The notes under the pieces: model-generated
Told to the model about the DNA's origin: nothing
Seen by the model: the letters and a program-made list of their open reading frames with translations, nothing else
The model's database searches: none
Shown here: piece by piece, positions 1 to 11,868 of the stretch
Layout of the letters: every line of letters starts with the position of its first letter
Numbering within the stretch: position 1 is the stretch's first letter
Translations under genes and position numbers: made by a program
Assembly (NCBI GenBank): GCA_963796225.1
Contig: CAWCLK010000023.1
Coordinates: forward strand, 1-64,000
Direction: 5' to 3'
DNA length: 64,000 nt
Origin: CAWCLK01 sp963796225
GTDB lineage: Bacteria; Actinomycetota; Nitriliruptoria; Nitriliruptorales; Nitriliruptoraceae

Positions 1-477
1 CACGTCGGTGGGGCGGTGCTCGTGGCCGAGGGTGACGCGCGCGGGGCGTTGGCACGCCTGCGCCGGGCCGCCGAGGGATGGCGCGGGGTCGACGCCCCGT
101 ACGAGTCCGCCCGCGTGCGGGTGCTCATCGGGCTGGCCTGCCGCGAGCTCGGTGACCGGGACGGGGCGGAGCTCGAGCTCGACGCCGCCGCGGAGGTCTT
201 CACCGCGCTCGGGGCGGGCCCGGACCTCGCACGCCTCGACCAGCTGCGGGGACGGGGCGGCCGAGGTGCCCGGGCTCGTGACGACGGCGGCCTGTCGCCC
301 CGCGAGCTCGAGGTGCTGCGGCTGGTCGCGGCGGGGCGGTCCAACCGCGCCATCGCCGAGGAGCTGGTGATCAGCGAACACACCGTCGCGCGGCACGTGC
401 AGAACATCTTCGTCAAGCTCGACGTGGGCTCACGCACGGCCGCCGCGGCGTGGGCCTTCGAGCACGACCGTGCGTGA
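1..477 (+). CDS. LuxR-family regulator, C-terminal part
   Basis: The reading frame is open at the left edge, so the true start lies outside the window. The last ~60 residues form a classic LuxR/FixJ (GerE) helix-turn-helix: LSPRELEVLRLVAAGRSN, then IAEELVISEHTVARHVQNIF. The preceding ~90 residues are Ala/Arg/Glu-rich helices resembling the tail of a TPR-like or LAL-type (large ATP-binding regulator) protein. No receiver domain is visible. The stop is followed after 12 bases by a perfect 8-bp inverted repeat. The target genes are unknown; the adjacent monooxygenase is the nearest candidate. Confidence 0.85.
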   Translation, partial: HVGGAVLVAEGDARGALARLRRAAEGWRGVDAPYESARVRVLIGLACRELGDRDGAELELDAAAEVFTALGAGPDLARLDQLRGRGGRGARARDDGGLSPRELEVLRLVAAGRSNRAIAEELVISEHTVARHVQNIFVKLDVGSRTAAAAWAFEHDRA

Positions 478-489
478 CGGCGCGCCGTC

Positions 490-513
490 GCGATGGTGAG
501 GATTGACCATCGC
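490..513. promoter_or_regulatory. 8-bp inverted repeat overlapping a -35-like box
   Basis: GCGATGGT (490-497) and ACCATCGC (506-513) are perfect inverted arms around an 8-base spacer. TTGACC (503-508) within it could be a -35 box, with CAAGAT (525-530) as a -10 at 16-bp spacing, about 90 bases before the monooxygenase ATG. It may be an operator or the terminator of the upstream regulator; the lack of a T tract weakens the terminator reading. Confidence 0.4.
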
Positions 514-618
514 CCGATCTCGCTCAAGATGGCGATTTCCCGCGACGTCGGCAGCCCCGGGCGTCCGTAGCGTCGATCTCGCGCTGCCCACCGGGGCGGC
601 GAGGGAGCGGGAGACGCC

Positions 619-1767
619 ATGGACACGCACACCACCGAACGGGTCGAGACGCTGGTCATCGGCGGGGGCCAGGCGGGACTGTCGGTCGGCCACCACCTCG
701 CCCGCCACGACCTGCCGCACCTCATCGTCGACGGCAGCGACCGGGTCGGCGATGCATGGCGCCGCCGGTGGGACTCCCTGCGCCTGTTCTCGCCGGCGAT
801 GTACGACGGACTCGACGGGATGCCGTACCCCGCGGCCCCGAACGACTACCCGACCAAGGACGAGTACGCGGACTACCTCGAGCACTACGCGTCGACCTTC
901 GAGCTGCCGGTGCGGAGCGGTACGCGGGTTCGACGGCTGGGCCGGGACGGCGACCGGTACGTCGCCGAGACCGACGACAGCCGCATCCTCGCCGAGCAGG
1001 TCGTCGTGGCCATGGGCGGGTACCAGCGCCCCCGCACGCCCGACTTCGCCGAGGACCTCGACCCGGGGATCGTCCAGGTCCACGCGGGGCACTACCACCG
1101 CCCGTCACAGCTGCAGCCCGGGGCGACGCTGGTCGTCGGCGCCGGGAACTCCGGGGCCGAGATCGCCATGGACCTGCTGCGGGCCGACCCCGGACGGGAG
1201 GTCGTCGTCGCCGGTCGGAACGTCGGGGCGATCCCGTTCCGCATCACTGGCCTGTTCGGGCGCGCCGTCGGGGTGCGGCTGGTCGTCGGTGGGCTCTTCC
1301 ACCACGTGCTGACGATCAACACGCCGCCGGGGCGCAAGGCCCGGGACAAGGTGTTGACGGGCAGCGGACCCCTCATCCGCACCAAGCGCCCCGACCTCGC
1401 CGCGGCCGGCGTGAGGTTCGCCGGGCACGTCGACGGGGTGCAGGACGGCCTGCCCGTGCTGGACGACGGACGGACCCTCGAGGTCGCCAACGTGGTGTGG
1501 TGCACCGGCTTCGACGCCGGCTTCGACTGGATCGACCTGCCGGTTCACGACGCACACGCGGGCGCGACCCACGAGGCCGGCCTGGTGCCGTCCCACCCGG
1601 GCCTGTACTTCGTGGGCCTGCCGTTCCTGTACTCGCTGTCGTCCGGGATGATCCGGGGCGTGGGCCGGGACGCACGCCGCATCGTGGACCACCTGGCCGC
1701 CCGCACCGGGGCGCGCCCCGCCCCGATCTCGACCTCGACCGCCGACTGGCTCCCCACCGCCGGCTGA
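619..1767 (+). CDS. FAD/NAD(P)-dependent monooxygenase-like oxidoreductase
   Basis: A 382-residue flavoprotein of the FMO/CzcO type. The N-terminal dinucleotide fold shows GGGQAGLSVGHHL at about residues 14-26 (FAD), and a second Rossmann motif, VVGAGNSGAEIAMDL, lies near residues 173-187 (NADPH). Such enzymes use FAD and NAD(P)H to oxygenate small substrates, but the substrate cannot be inferred. The ATG at 619 fits the N-terminal strand just before the FAD motif. It is convergent with the TetR gene, whose stop is 12 bases away. Confidence 0.85.
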   Translation: MDTHTTERVETLVIGGGQAGLSVGHHLARHDLPHLIVDGSDRVGDAWRRRWDSLRLFSPAMYDGLDGMPYPAAPNDYPTKDEYADYLEHYASTFELPVRSGTRVRRLGRDGDRYVAETDDSRILAEQVVVAMGGYQRPRTPDFAEDLDPGIVQVHAGHYHRPSQLQPGATLVVGAGNSGAEIAMDLLRADPGREVVVAGRNVGAIPFRITGLFGRAVGVRLVVGGLFHHVLTINTPPGRKARDKVLTGSGPLIRTKRPDLAAAGVRFAGHVDGVQDGLPVLDDGRTLEVANVVWCTGFDAGFDWIDLPVHDAHAGATHEAGLVPSHPGLYFVGLPFLYSLSSGMIRGVGRDARRIVDHLAARTGARPAPISTSTADWLPTAG

Positions 1768-1779
1768 ACTCGATGGGAG

Positions 1780-2340
1780 CTACGGGGCGAGGAGATCGAC
1801 GAGGGCGTCGACGAAGCGGTCGCGACCGACGCCGACGGGCGCGCCGAAGAACGCCTGGGCCAGGTGGAAGCCGACCAGCGCGTACACCACGACGGTGGCC
1901 ATGGCGGAGGCGTCGCCGGCTCGGATCTCGCCCCGCTCCATCCGCACCTGCAGGCGCCCCGCCTCGATGCGGGCGCCCTCCTCGGCCAGGACGGTCCGCA
2001 CGGGGTCGAACAGCTCGGTGCGGCTCGTGCCCTCGCGCGCGAGCAGCTGGATGAGGCCACTCATGTCGTCCAGGCCCTGCAGCGCGCCGTGAAGGTCGTC
2101 CGCCAGCCCCTGCTCCGACGTGACGCGGCGCTCGCGCTCGCTGGCCACCCGGTCGAGCTCGTGCTCGATGATGGCCCGGAGCACCGCCTCCTTGTCGGGG
2201 AAGTGCCGGTAGAAGCTCCCGCTGCCGGGCGACAGGCCGCTGGCCTCCTCGATCATCACCACGGTCGTGCCGGCGACCCCGTGCGTGATGAAGAGCTCGA
2301 GCGCTCGCTCGAGGATCCGGTTCCGGGTGTCGGTCGCCAC
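1780..2340 (-). CDS. TetR-family repressor, divergent from CmcJ-like gene
   Basis: A 186-residue protein with an N-terminal TetR helix-turn-helix (TRNRILERALELFITHG, then GLSPGSGSFYRHFPDKEAVL) and a C-terminal helical ligand domain of usual length. The chosen start is the GTG at 2340, which places the helix-turn-helix at the very N-terminus. Longer upstream extensions would run through the operator repeats. Two identical inverted repeats lie immediately upstream, between this gene and the divergent oxygenase, so autoregulation and control of the oxygenase are likely. The effector is unknown. Confidence 0.9.
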   Translation of the reverse strand: MATDTRNRILERALELFITHGVAGTTVVMIEEASGLSPGSGSFYRHFPDKEAVLRAIIEHELDRVASERERRVTSEQGLADDLHGALQGLDDMSGLIQLLAREGTSRTELFDPVRTVLAEEGARIEAGRLQVRMERGEIRAGDASAMATVVVYALVGFHLAQAFFGAPVGVGRDRFVDALVDLLAP

Positions 2341-2343
2341 GAA

Positions 2344-2381
2344 TGCAAGATAGCTCTTGCATCTGCAAGACGAGTCTTGCA
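2344..2381. promoter_or_regulatory. Tandem TetR operators in a divergent promoter
   Basis: TGCAAGA-TAGC-TCTTGCA (2344-2361) and TGCAAGA-CGAG-TCTTGCA (2364-2381) are two perfect 7+4+7 palindromes whose centres are exactly 20 bp apart, about two helical turns, so two dimers could bind the same face. On the plus strand TTGCAT (2357-2362) and CATACT (2380-2385) form a -35/-10 pair with 17-bp spacing. The repeats therefore cover the promoter of the oxygenase and the start region of the repressor. Confidence 0.85.
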
Positions 2382-2392
2382 TACTCGGGACC

Positions 2393-3532
2393 ATGATGAC
2401 TCCCACGACCGCCACCGCCACCCACGTCACGGCTCCGCTCGGGTTCGCGCGGCCCGAGAACGTCCTCGACCCTCGCGACGGACGTCTGGGCCAGTGGGCT
2501 CGGACCGTGTCCGAGCCGGTCGAGCCCGAGGACCTCGCCCCGCACGCCTGCGAAATCGAGGACCTCGACGAGTCCGGCCGCGTCGCCACGCTCAGCGAGG
2601 ACGGCTTCGAGTCGATGCGACTGCCCGACCGACGTGGACTGCACCACCGGCTGCGGGCCATCCGCGAGGTCGCTCGCATGGACGACGCGGACGTCGGCGC
2701 CATCCGCCGGTCGCTCACGGCCGCGCGGCTGCGCAGTACCGACGGCTCGAGGTTGCTCATCGTGCACGTCGCCGGCGAGGGCGTGATCTTCCGCTGTGCC
2801 GGCCCGGACGGCATCGACCTCGGGGGCCGCGGACTGATGGCTGATCACGGCGGCGCCGCGGTGGTCCACGCCGACCAGGACGCGCTCGGACGACCGTTCC
2901 ACCACCTCACCCGGGGATGGGGGCACCGGCTGTTCCGTCACGAGAGCATCGACTCCGCGAACCGTCGGTCACCACTGCTGCTGGTGAACCTCTGGATGCC
3001 GCTGCAGCAGGTCACCCAACCGCTGGCGTTGATGGACACCCGAACCCTGGACCGCTCGCGCGACCAGCTGCACTACGAGCTGCCGACGGCGGGAATCCTC
3101 GACCGCGATGCCGAACACGCCCAGAACGACATCTGGTGGTTCCGTCACGATCCCGCCCAGCGGTGGTCGTTCCGCTCGGGGATCGGTCTCGGCGAGGCGT
3201 GGATCTTCGACACGCTCAGTACCCCGCACGGGGCGTTCGTCGTCCCGGGCGAGGCGGTCGCGGCGGAGGGGTTCCACCTCCTCGATCGCGCCATCGCCGC
3301 TCTCGAAGCCGGCCGGCCGGTGGAGGCCTCGTCGCGCCTGGCGGTCCACGCAGCCGGCACCGCCAGGCTGCGCACCGCGATCGGTGAGATGCAGGTCGTG
3401 CTCGACGACGCGCCGCTGCCCGACAGCGGGACGGTCAGCGCGTGGCTGCAGCGTGCCCGGCGTGCCCAGGACGCGGTCCTCCGGAAGTCGATCGAAGTCC
3501 GAGCCGTCGCGGTGAGGGTTCCGAGTCGTTGA
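2393..3532 (+). CDS. CmcJ/NvfI-family oxygenase-like protein
   Basis: About 379 residues from ATG 2393; the ATG at 2396 is equally possible, and earlier in-frame codons would lie inside the operators. The sequence resembles the CmcJ/NvfI group of putative non-heme iron oxygenases: an HADQD segment (candidate metal-binding His/Asp), a LLLVNLWMPL strand, PLALMD, and a late STPHGAFV segment carrying a candidate second His. Members hydroxylate or tailor secondary metabolites, but no biosynthetic genes flank this one. Control by the divergent TetR protein is the strongest contextual clue. I cannot name the substrate. Confidence 0.65.
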   Translation: MMTPTTATATHVTAPLGFARPENVLDPRDGRLGQWARTVSEPVEPEDLAPHACEIEDLDESGRVATLSEDGFESMRLPDRRGLHHRLRAIREVARMDDADVGAIRRSLTAARLRSTDGSRLLIVHVAGEGVIFRCAGPDGIDLGGRGLMADHGGAAVVHADQDALGRPFHHLTRGWGHRLFRHESIDSANRRSPLLLVNLWMPLQQVTQPLALMDTRTLDRSRDQLHYELPTAGILDRDAEHAQNDIWWFRHDPAQRWSFRSGIGLGEAWIFDTLSTPHGAFVVPGEAVAAEGFHLLDRAIAALEAGRPVEASSRLAVHAAGTARLRTAIGEMQVVLDDAPLPDSGTVSAWLQRARRAQDAVLRKSIEVRAVAVRVPSR

Positions 3533-3584
3533 CGTCGTCGGTCGACTCGACCGCGTCGCCGCAGTCTGTGAGGGTGGGAGACCG

Positions 3585-5195
3585 ATGCGCCACACGTCCG
3601 TGCGTCGTCGCCGGGACCGAACGTCCCGGCTGGTGGTCCTGGCCGCCACCGGGGCGCTGCTGCTGACCGCGTGCGGGTCCCGACTGACCGAGGACGAGGT
3701 CGCCGCGTACGCCGGGACGTCCGCCCAGGGGGCCGTCGCCGGCACGGCCGCGGGCGCCACCGCCGACGGTGGGGACGCCGACTCGGGGGACGTGGCAGCT
3801 CCGCGTGTCGGTGCCGCCGACGGTGCCGACGGTGCCGATGGAGGCGCGGGTGCCGGGGACGGCGGTGGGGGAGGCGCCACGGGCGGCGGTGATGACGGCT
3901 CCGGCGCTGGACGGGTCAGCGCAGGCGACGCGGGTGGCGACACCGGCGCCGAGCAGGGAGGCGCTGGGGGCGACGGCCGCGCCCCGGACGGCGGCTCGGG
4001 CGGCAGGAGCGGCAGCCCGTCCGCGGACACCCGCGCCGCCCCGCCCGGTGGCAACGGTGGGGCCACCGACGTCGGGGTGACCGGGGACCGCATCCTGATC
4101 TACAACGTCGCGGACCTCACCGGTGCGGTGCCGGGGCTGTTCCGGGACGCCTACGAGGCCACGCTGGCCTACATCCAGTACTTCACCGCGACCGAGGGCA
4201 CCGTCTACGGGCGCCAGATCGTCCTCGAGTCCCGCGACACCCAGCTGTCCGCCCAGGGCAACCGCGCCGCCTACCTCGACGCGTGCGAGAACGCGTTCAC
4301 GGCGGTCGGGTCGATGTCGGCGTTCGAGGAGGGCGCGGCCGAGCCCCTGCGAGCCTGCGGCATGCCCGACCTGCGCAACGTGCGCACCAGCAAGCCCGTG
4401 CAGCAGCTCGACAACGTCTTCGGCCTCCAGGCCGTCCGCACCGGCGAGTACTCGAGGGCCGAGTGGGAGTACTACAAGCAGCAGTACCCCGACGCCATAA
4501 AGAACGCCGGGTTCGTGTGGCTGGAGAACCAGACCACCAACTACCAGGTCGGCATCTACATCAAGGGCACGACCCGGGACCTCGGCTACCAGTGGAAGAA
4601 GCAGATCCAGGTCGCGGTCGCCGAGACCAACTACGCCCGCATCGTGACCGAGCTCAAGGACGCCGGCATCGAGCTGGTCGGGTTCCAGGGTGCCTACCAG
4701 CAGGCAGCGCGGCTGGCCCAGTCGATGCAGCAGCAGAACTACGCGCCCAAGGTCTTCGCCCTGCAGCAGAACAACTACAGCCCCGATCTGATCGAGACCT
4801 GCGGCGACGCATGTGAGCCCTTCGTGATGGTCGCCCAGAACGCGGCCCTGTTCGAGGAGATCGAGTCGAACCCCGAGCTGCAGGTGTACGCCGAGTGGCT
4901 GGCGCGGGTGAACCCGCGTGCCCGCCCGACCGGCCTCGGCATGTACTCGTGGTCGGCGGCGAAGCTGTTCGTGCAGGCGCTCAAGGACATCGGACCCGAG
5001 CTGACCCGGGCGAAGCTGCTCGAGTACCTGAAGGGCGTCGACGGCTACGACGCCGACGGGTTGATCCCGACCCAGCACGTCGGGACGCAGGAGGGGGCCG
5101 GCTGCGTCGTCATGCTCGACATCGACGGCGGCCAGTTCAAGCGAATCGCGCCCGACCAGGGCTACCGCTGCGCCATGGGGCGCGTGGACGTGTGA
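3585..5195 (+). CDS. Substrate-binding lipoprotein (Peripla_BP_6/LivJ-like)
   Basis: A 536-residue exported lipoprotein. The Arg-rich N-terminus, hydrophobic stretch and lipobox LLTAC put the lipidated Cys at about residue 30. Residues ~45-160 form a low-complexity Gly/Ala/Asp linker that would hold the binding domain away from the membrane. From ~165 on (DRILIYNVADLTGAVPGLF and later GMYSWSAAKLFVQAL) it looks like the receptor/branched-chain amino-acid binding fold. No permease or ATPase gene is adjacent, so its transporter must be elsewhere, or it acts as a sensor. The ligand is unknown. Confidence 0.8.
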   Translation: MRHTSVRRRRDRTSRLVVLAATGALLLTACGSRLTEDEVAAYAGTSAQGAVAGTAAGATADGGDADSGDVAAPRVGAADGADGADGGAGAGDGGGGGATGGGDDGSGAGRVSAGDAGGDTGAEQGGAGGDGRAPDGGSGGRSGSPSADTRAAPPGGNGGATDVGVTGDRILIYNVADLTGAVPGLFRDAYEATLAYIQYFTATEGTVYGRQIVLESRDTQLSAQGNRAAYLDACENAFTAVGSMSAFEEGAAEPLRACGMPDLRNVRTSKPVQQLDNVFGLQAVRTGEYSRAEWEYYKQQYPDAIKNAGFVWLENQTTNYQVGIYIKGTTRDLGYQWKKQIQVAVAETNYARIVTELKDAGIELVGFQGAYQQAARLAQSMQQQNYAPKVFALQQNNYSPDLIETCGDACEPFVMVAQNAALFEEIESNPELQVYAEWLARVNPRARPTGLGMYSWSAAKLFVQALKDIGPELTRAKLLEYLKGVDGYDADGLIPTQHVGTQEGAGCVVMLDIDGGQFKRIAPDQGYRCAMGRVDV

Positions 5196-5204
5196 CCGAC
5201 CCGG

Positions 5205-5253
5205 ATCGAGTGTGCTTCTGACTCAAGCATTCCGAGTCAGCGGCACACTCGAT
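5205..5253. terminator. Long bidirectional stem between convergent genes
   Basis: ATCGAGTGTGC (5205-5215) pairs perfectly with GCACACTCGAT (5243-5253). After a 2x2 internal loop, CTGACTC (5218-5224) pairs with GAGTCAG (5234-5240), leaving a 9-base loop. It lies between the stops of the lipoprotein (5195) and metH (5255). There is no T tract, as is common in high-GC actinomycetes. Confidence 0.75.
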
Positions 5254-5254
5254 G

Positions 5255-8946
<3,692 letters not shown>

Positions 8947-9158
8947 GGGTCACTCGCGGACGGTGGCGGGCACGGCCAGGGGAGAACGGCGTGCGGTGTG
9001 GGTGCCACGGTGTCGTCGAGCGCGGGGACCAGGACTCCGGGCCGCGGGGTGGTGAACGACTGTACCGGTGGGTTCGCCACCCCAGCCAGCCCGGTCGGGT
9101 GCGAACGGGGCGAACCGGACAACTCGGCACGGCACTCGGACCCCGGTGGCCCGAGGCC
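8947..9158. other. Intergenic upstream of metH
   Basis: About 210 bases between metH and the small membrane protein gene, both on the minus strand. TACAGT on the minus strand could be a -10 element. I see no riboswitch core, tRNA or repeat. Confidence 0.4.
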
Positions 9159-9386
9159 TCAGCCGCGCCGGGAGCGAGTGTGGCGGTTGGGGGCCGCGTG
9201 GTTGACCGCGCCCCGCGCGACCTCGCTCGGCGGCAGCTGGACGAGGAAGGTCGCGTCCTCGTGATCGCGACGCGTGTCGCGCCACACCACCCACGCGACG
9301 AGCGGCAGCATGGCCAGTCCGAACCCGATCGGCAACCACAACCACGTGTCCACGTCGAGCCTCCCGTCCGGGCCCAGCACGTCCAC
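9159..9386 (-). CDS. Small single-span membrane protein
   Basis: A 75-residue protein with one clear hydrophobic segment (LWLPIGFGLAMLPLVAWVVW, about residues 15-34) followed by a basic/acidic tail. The start is GTG 9386; a second in-frame GTG lies six bases on. It stands upstream of metH on the same strand and diverges from the luciferase-like gene. I do not recognise a family. Its composition matches its neighbours and the membrane span argues for a real gene. Confidence 0.5.
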   Translation of the reverse strand: MDVLGPDGRLDVDTWLWLPIGFGLAMLPLVAWVVWRDTRRDHEDATFLVQLPPSEVARGAVNHAAPNRHTRSRRG

Positions 9387-9505
9387 GGTACGTCGCCGCC
9401 GGCCGGGAGGGGTCCCGGGCGGCGCGCGGGGAACATCGCGCGCCGACGGGGCGCTGCACGAGATGACGCTCCCCGCTCGCTCCCGCCACCCCCGAGGCCA
9501 GCTGC

Positions 9506-10537
9506 ATGACCTCTGCCGTCCCCGCCCCGCCCCGCCTGGCCTCCGAGCTGGGGGTGCCGTTGAGCGTGCTCGACCTCGCCAGCATCGTCGACGGGGCGAC
9601 CGACGCGCAGGCGCTGCACCGGTCCGTGGACCTGGCCCGGCACGCCGAGCGCCTCGGCTACCACCGCTTCTGGGTCGCCGAGCACCACAACATGCCCGCG
9701 GTCGCCAGCTCCGCCCCGGACCTGCTCATGGCCCACGTCGCCCAGCAGACCTCGACCATCCGGGTCGGGTCGGGTGGCGTGATGCTTCCCAACCACGCCC
9801 CGCTGGTCGTGGCCGAGCGCTTCGGGATGCTCGAGGCCTTCCACCCGGGGCGCATCGACCTCGGCATCGGTCGGGCGCCGGGCACCGACCAGCGCACCGC
9901 GCGGGCGCTGCGCCGCGCCCCGGACACCATCCACGGCGAGGCGTTCCTGGCCCAGCTCGCCGAGCTCGAGGGCTTCGCGCTGGACACCCTGCCGGCCGAC
10001 CACCCCTTCGCCGACATCCGTGCGGTGCCCGGTGGCGTGCTGCCGCCAATGTGGCTGCTCGGGTCCAGCGGCTTCAGCGCGCAGGTCGCCGCCCTGACCT
10101 CACGCCCGTTCAGCTTCGCCTACCACTTCGCCCCGCAGGGCCTGGAGGAGGCGTTGCGCCTGTACCGCGAGCGGTTCCGTCCCTCCGACGACCTGCCCGA
10201 GCCCTACGTCATGCTCGGGGTCAGCGTGGTCTGCGCCCCGACCGACGACGAGGCGCAGTTCCTGGCCGGGTCGGGGCGGCTCATGCGGCGATGGCTGCGG
10301 CAGGGACGGCTGCAGCCGGTCCCCACGCCGGAGACCGCGCGTGAGGTGCTGGGCCCGCCGGACCCGACGCGGCCGGCGACCAGCGTGGTCGGTTCGCCGG
10401 ACACCGTGCGTGCCGGGCTGCAGGACCTGCTCGACCGGACAGGCGTGCAGGAGCTCATGGTCAGCGGGGTCGTGCACGACGCCGGGGCACAGGTGCGCAG
10501 CCTCGAGCTGGTCGCGCAGGCCACCGGGCTGGCCTGA
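9506..10537 (+). CDS. LLM-class (luciferase-like) flavin oxidoreductase
   Basis: A 343-residue protein of the bacterial-luciferase-like superfamily (F420- or FMN-dependent). It has the family start (LSVLDLASIVDG), the GYHRFWVAEHHNMP segment, IRVGSGGVMLPNHAPLVVAE, and GRIDLGIGRAPGT for cofactor binding; length and layout match the MsnO8 subgroup. These enzymes act as monooxygenases or reductases on unknown substrates. The gene stands alone between divergent and convergent neighbours. Three tandem 39-40-bp repeats begin just after its stop. Confidence 0.9.
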   Translation: MTSAVPAPPRLASELGVPLSVLDLASIVDGATDAQALHRSVDLARHAERLGYHRFWVAEHHNMPAVASSAPDLLMAHVAQQTSTIRVGSGGVMLPNHAPLVVAERFGMLEAFHPGRIDLGIGRAPGTDQRTARALRRAPDTIHGEAFLAQLAELEGFALDTLPADHPFADIRAVPGGVLPPMWLLGSSGFSAQVAALTSRPFSFAYHFAPQGLEEALRLYRERFRPSDDLPEPYVMLGVSVVCAPTDDEAQFLAGSGRLMRRWLRQGRLQPVPTPETAREVLGPPDPTRPATSVVGSPDTVRAGLQDLLDRTGVQELMVSGVVHDAGAQVRSLELVAQATGLA

Positions 10538-10541
10538 CCGG

Positions 10542-10651
10542 TCCGGGAGGATCAGGCGACGAGCAGTGCGCGCCGCGCCCTCCGGCAGGATCAGGCGACG
10601 AGGAGTGCGCGGTCGCGCCCTCCGGGAGGATCAGGCGACGAGCAGTGCGCG
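10542..10651. repeat. Three tandem ~39-40-bp repeats
   Basis: A 31-base core (starting TCCGGGAGGATCAGGCGACG) occurs at 10542-10572, 10581-10611 and 10621-10651, separated by GC-rich spacers containing CGCGCCC. The outer cores are identical and the middle one differs at two positions. The last copy encodes the final residues and stop of the minus-strand small ORF, so the other two copies are duplicated 3' ends of that gene. Confidence 0.85.
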
Positions 10652-10801
10652 GGAGTCGCCGTCACCCAGTCGGCGTTCGAGCCGACGCAGGACGGCGAGG
10701 CGACGGGCCCGGGCGTCCGCGTCCGCGGCGACGTCGCTGCAGAGCTCGCGGAGCTCGCGGAACAGGTCGTCGGGGGTCAGGCGGTCGGCGTCGGTGGGCA
10801 T
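10631..10801 (-). CDS. 56-residue helical small protein with strong RBS
   Basis: The ATG at 10801 is preceded by AAAGGAGGTG, a near-perfect Shine-Dalgarno, seven bases upstream; this is among the best ribosome sites in the window. The product is charged and helical (LFRELRELCSDVAADADARARRLAVLRRLERRLG) with one Cys and no membrane segment. It follows the ECF-operon lipoprotein by 71 bases on the same strand and may be its last gene. The 3' end lies in the tandem repeats. No family recognised. Confidence 0.6.
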   Translation of the reverse strand: MPTDADRLTPDDLFRELRELCSDVAADADARARRLAVLRRLERRLGDGDSRALLVA

Positions 10802-10872
10802 CGTGCACCTCCTTTCGCGCTCGACACTCCTATCGGCAGGGGAGGCGGTCCGCCAAAGGAGTCCGTGCGGTG

Positions 10873-11868
10873 TCAGCGCGTCCACATGGCCGCATCGGTC
10901 GCGGGCGGCACGTCCCGGACCCGGCTCGTCCGGGCCATGCCGGTGACCACGTCGAGGCCGCTGTCCGGCCCCAGGTGGGCCACCCACGCGTCGCCGTTGG
11001 ACCGGAAGAACAGCCCGACGCCGGGGTCGTCCCACGGCTCGATCGTCCCCTGGGCCAGCGACCCGGCCCACACCGCGGGGTGGCCGTCGGCGGTGACCGT
11101 GGCCAGCACCTCGTCGCCGGTGGTGCCGACCGTCACCCAGCCCGCGGGCGTGTCGTCCGGCAGCGTCACCGCGGTGTCGCCACCCACGAGGCGGTGGCCG
11201 TCGTCGCAGACCAGCAACGGGTCGTCGGCCGTGTGGCGGTCCGTGGTGCGGCAGCCCGCGGGGACCTCCAGCGGGGCGCCCGCCTCGACGTCCCAGTGCT
11301 CGCCGTCGACCACCCCGACCACGCTGCCGGTGGCCGACACCCACACCGCCCCGACGTCGGGTGCGTCGAGCTGGGTGACGACCGCACCGTCCCGCCCGCG
11401 CACCTCGGCGCGTCCGTCGGCGAGGACGAGGGTGTGCCCGTCGGCGAGGGGGAGGGCCTGATCGAGCGGCACCAGCCCGTCGACGGTCACCGCGACCGTC
11501 CCCATCGAACCGCCCTGCAGGACGGGGGCGGCCAGCCGATCGGAGGCCTCACGGTCGAGCTGCCAGCCCGGCATGTGCCCCAGCGGGGTCCCGGAGGTCG
11601 AGGTGAGCAGCACGGCATCCTGGACCTGCCAGGCGATGCCGGCCGTGCGCGGCACCACGTCCGCCGGGACCAGCACCGGGCCGAGGTCGGCCGACGCCGT
11701 GTCGGCGGGCGTCGTCGGACCGTCGGTGGCCGAGGCGTCGGGGGACGTGGAGGAGGACGTGGCGGAGGAGGGGGACGCCTCGGGTCCGCCGGTCCCACCG
11801 CCGCTGCACGCCGCCGTGAGCAGGACGAACCCTGTCGCCAAGGTCAGGCGGTGGTCATGCGCTCCCAT
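10873..11868 (-). CDS. Secreted lipoprotein at the end of the ECF operon
   Basis: A 331-residue lipoprotein with signal and lipobox (VLLTAACSGG, Cys near residue 21), a Ser/Thr/Pro/Ala linker to about residue 60, then many short beta strands with recurring V-W-V/D-G patterns that suggest a beta-propeller-like domain. It overlaps the S-component gene by 14 bases, so it is co-transcribed with the cobalamin-riboswitch operon. A role in substrate capture or envelope sensing is inference from position only. No named family recognised. Confidence 0.6.
   Translation of the reverse strand: MGAHDHRLTLATGFVLLTAACSGGGTGGPEASPSSATSSSTSPDASATDGPTTPADTASADLGPVLVPADVVPRTAGIAWQVQDAVLLTSTSGTPLGHMPGWQLDREASDRLAAPVLQGGSMGTVAVTVDGLVPLDQALPLADGHTLVLADGRAEVRGRDGAVVTQLDAPDVGAVWVSATGSVVGVVDGEHWDVEAGAPLEVPAGCRTTDRHTADDPLLVCDDGHRLVGGDTAVTLPDDTPAGWVTVGTTGDEVLATVTADGHPAVWAGSLAQGTIEPWDDPGVGLFFRSNGDAWVAHLGPDSGLDVVTGMARTSRVRDVPPATDAAMWTR

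Noticed and set aside
8947..9158. Cobalamin or SAM riboswitch before metH
   Set aside because: No GCAACC core, B12 box or SAM-type junction is visible on the minus strand.
10542..10651. Tandem repeats as a mini CRISPR
   Set aside because: The spacers are only 8-9 bases and nearly identical, and the last copy is coding.
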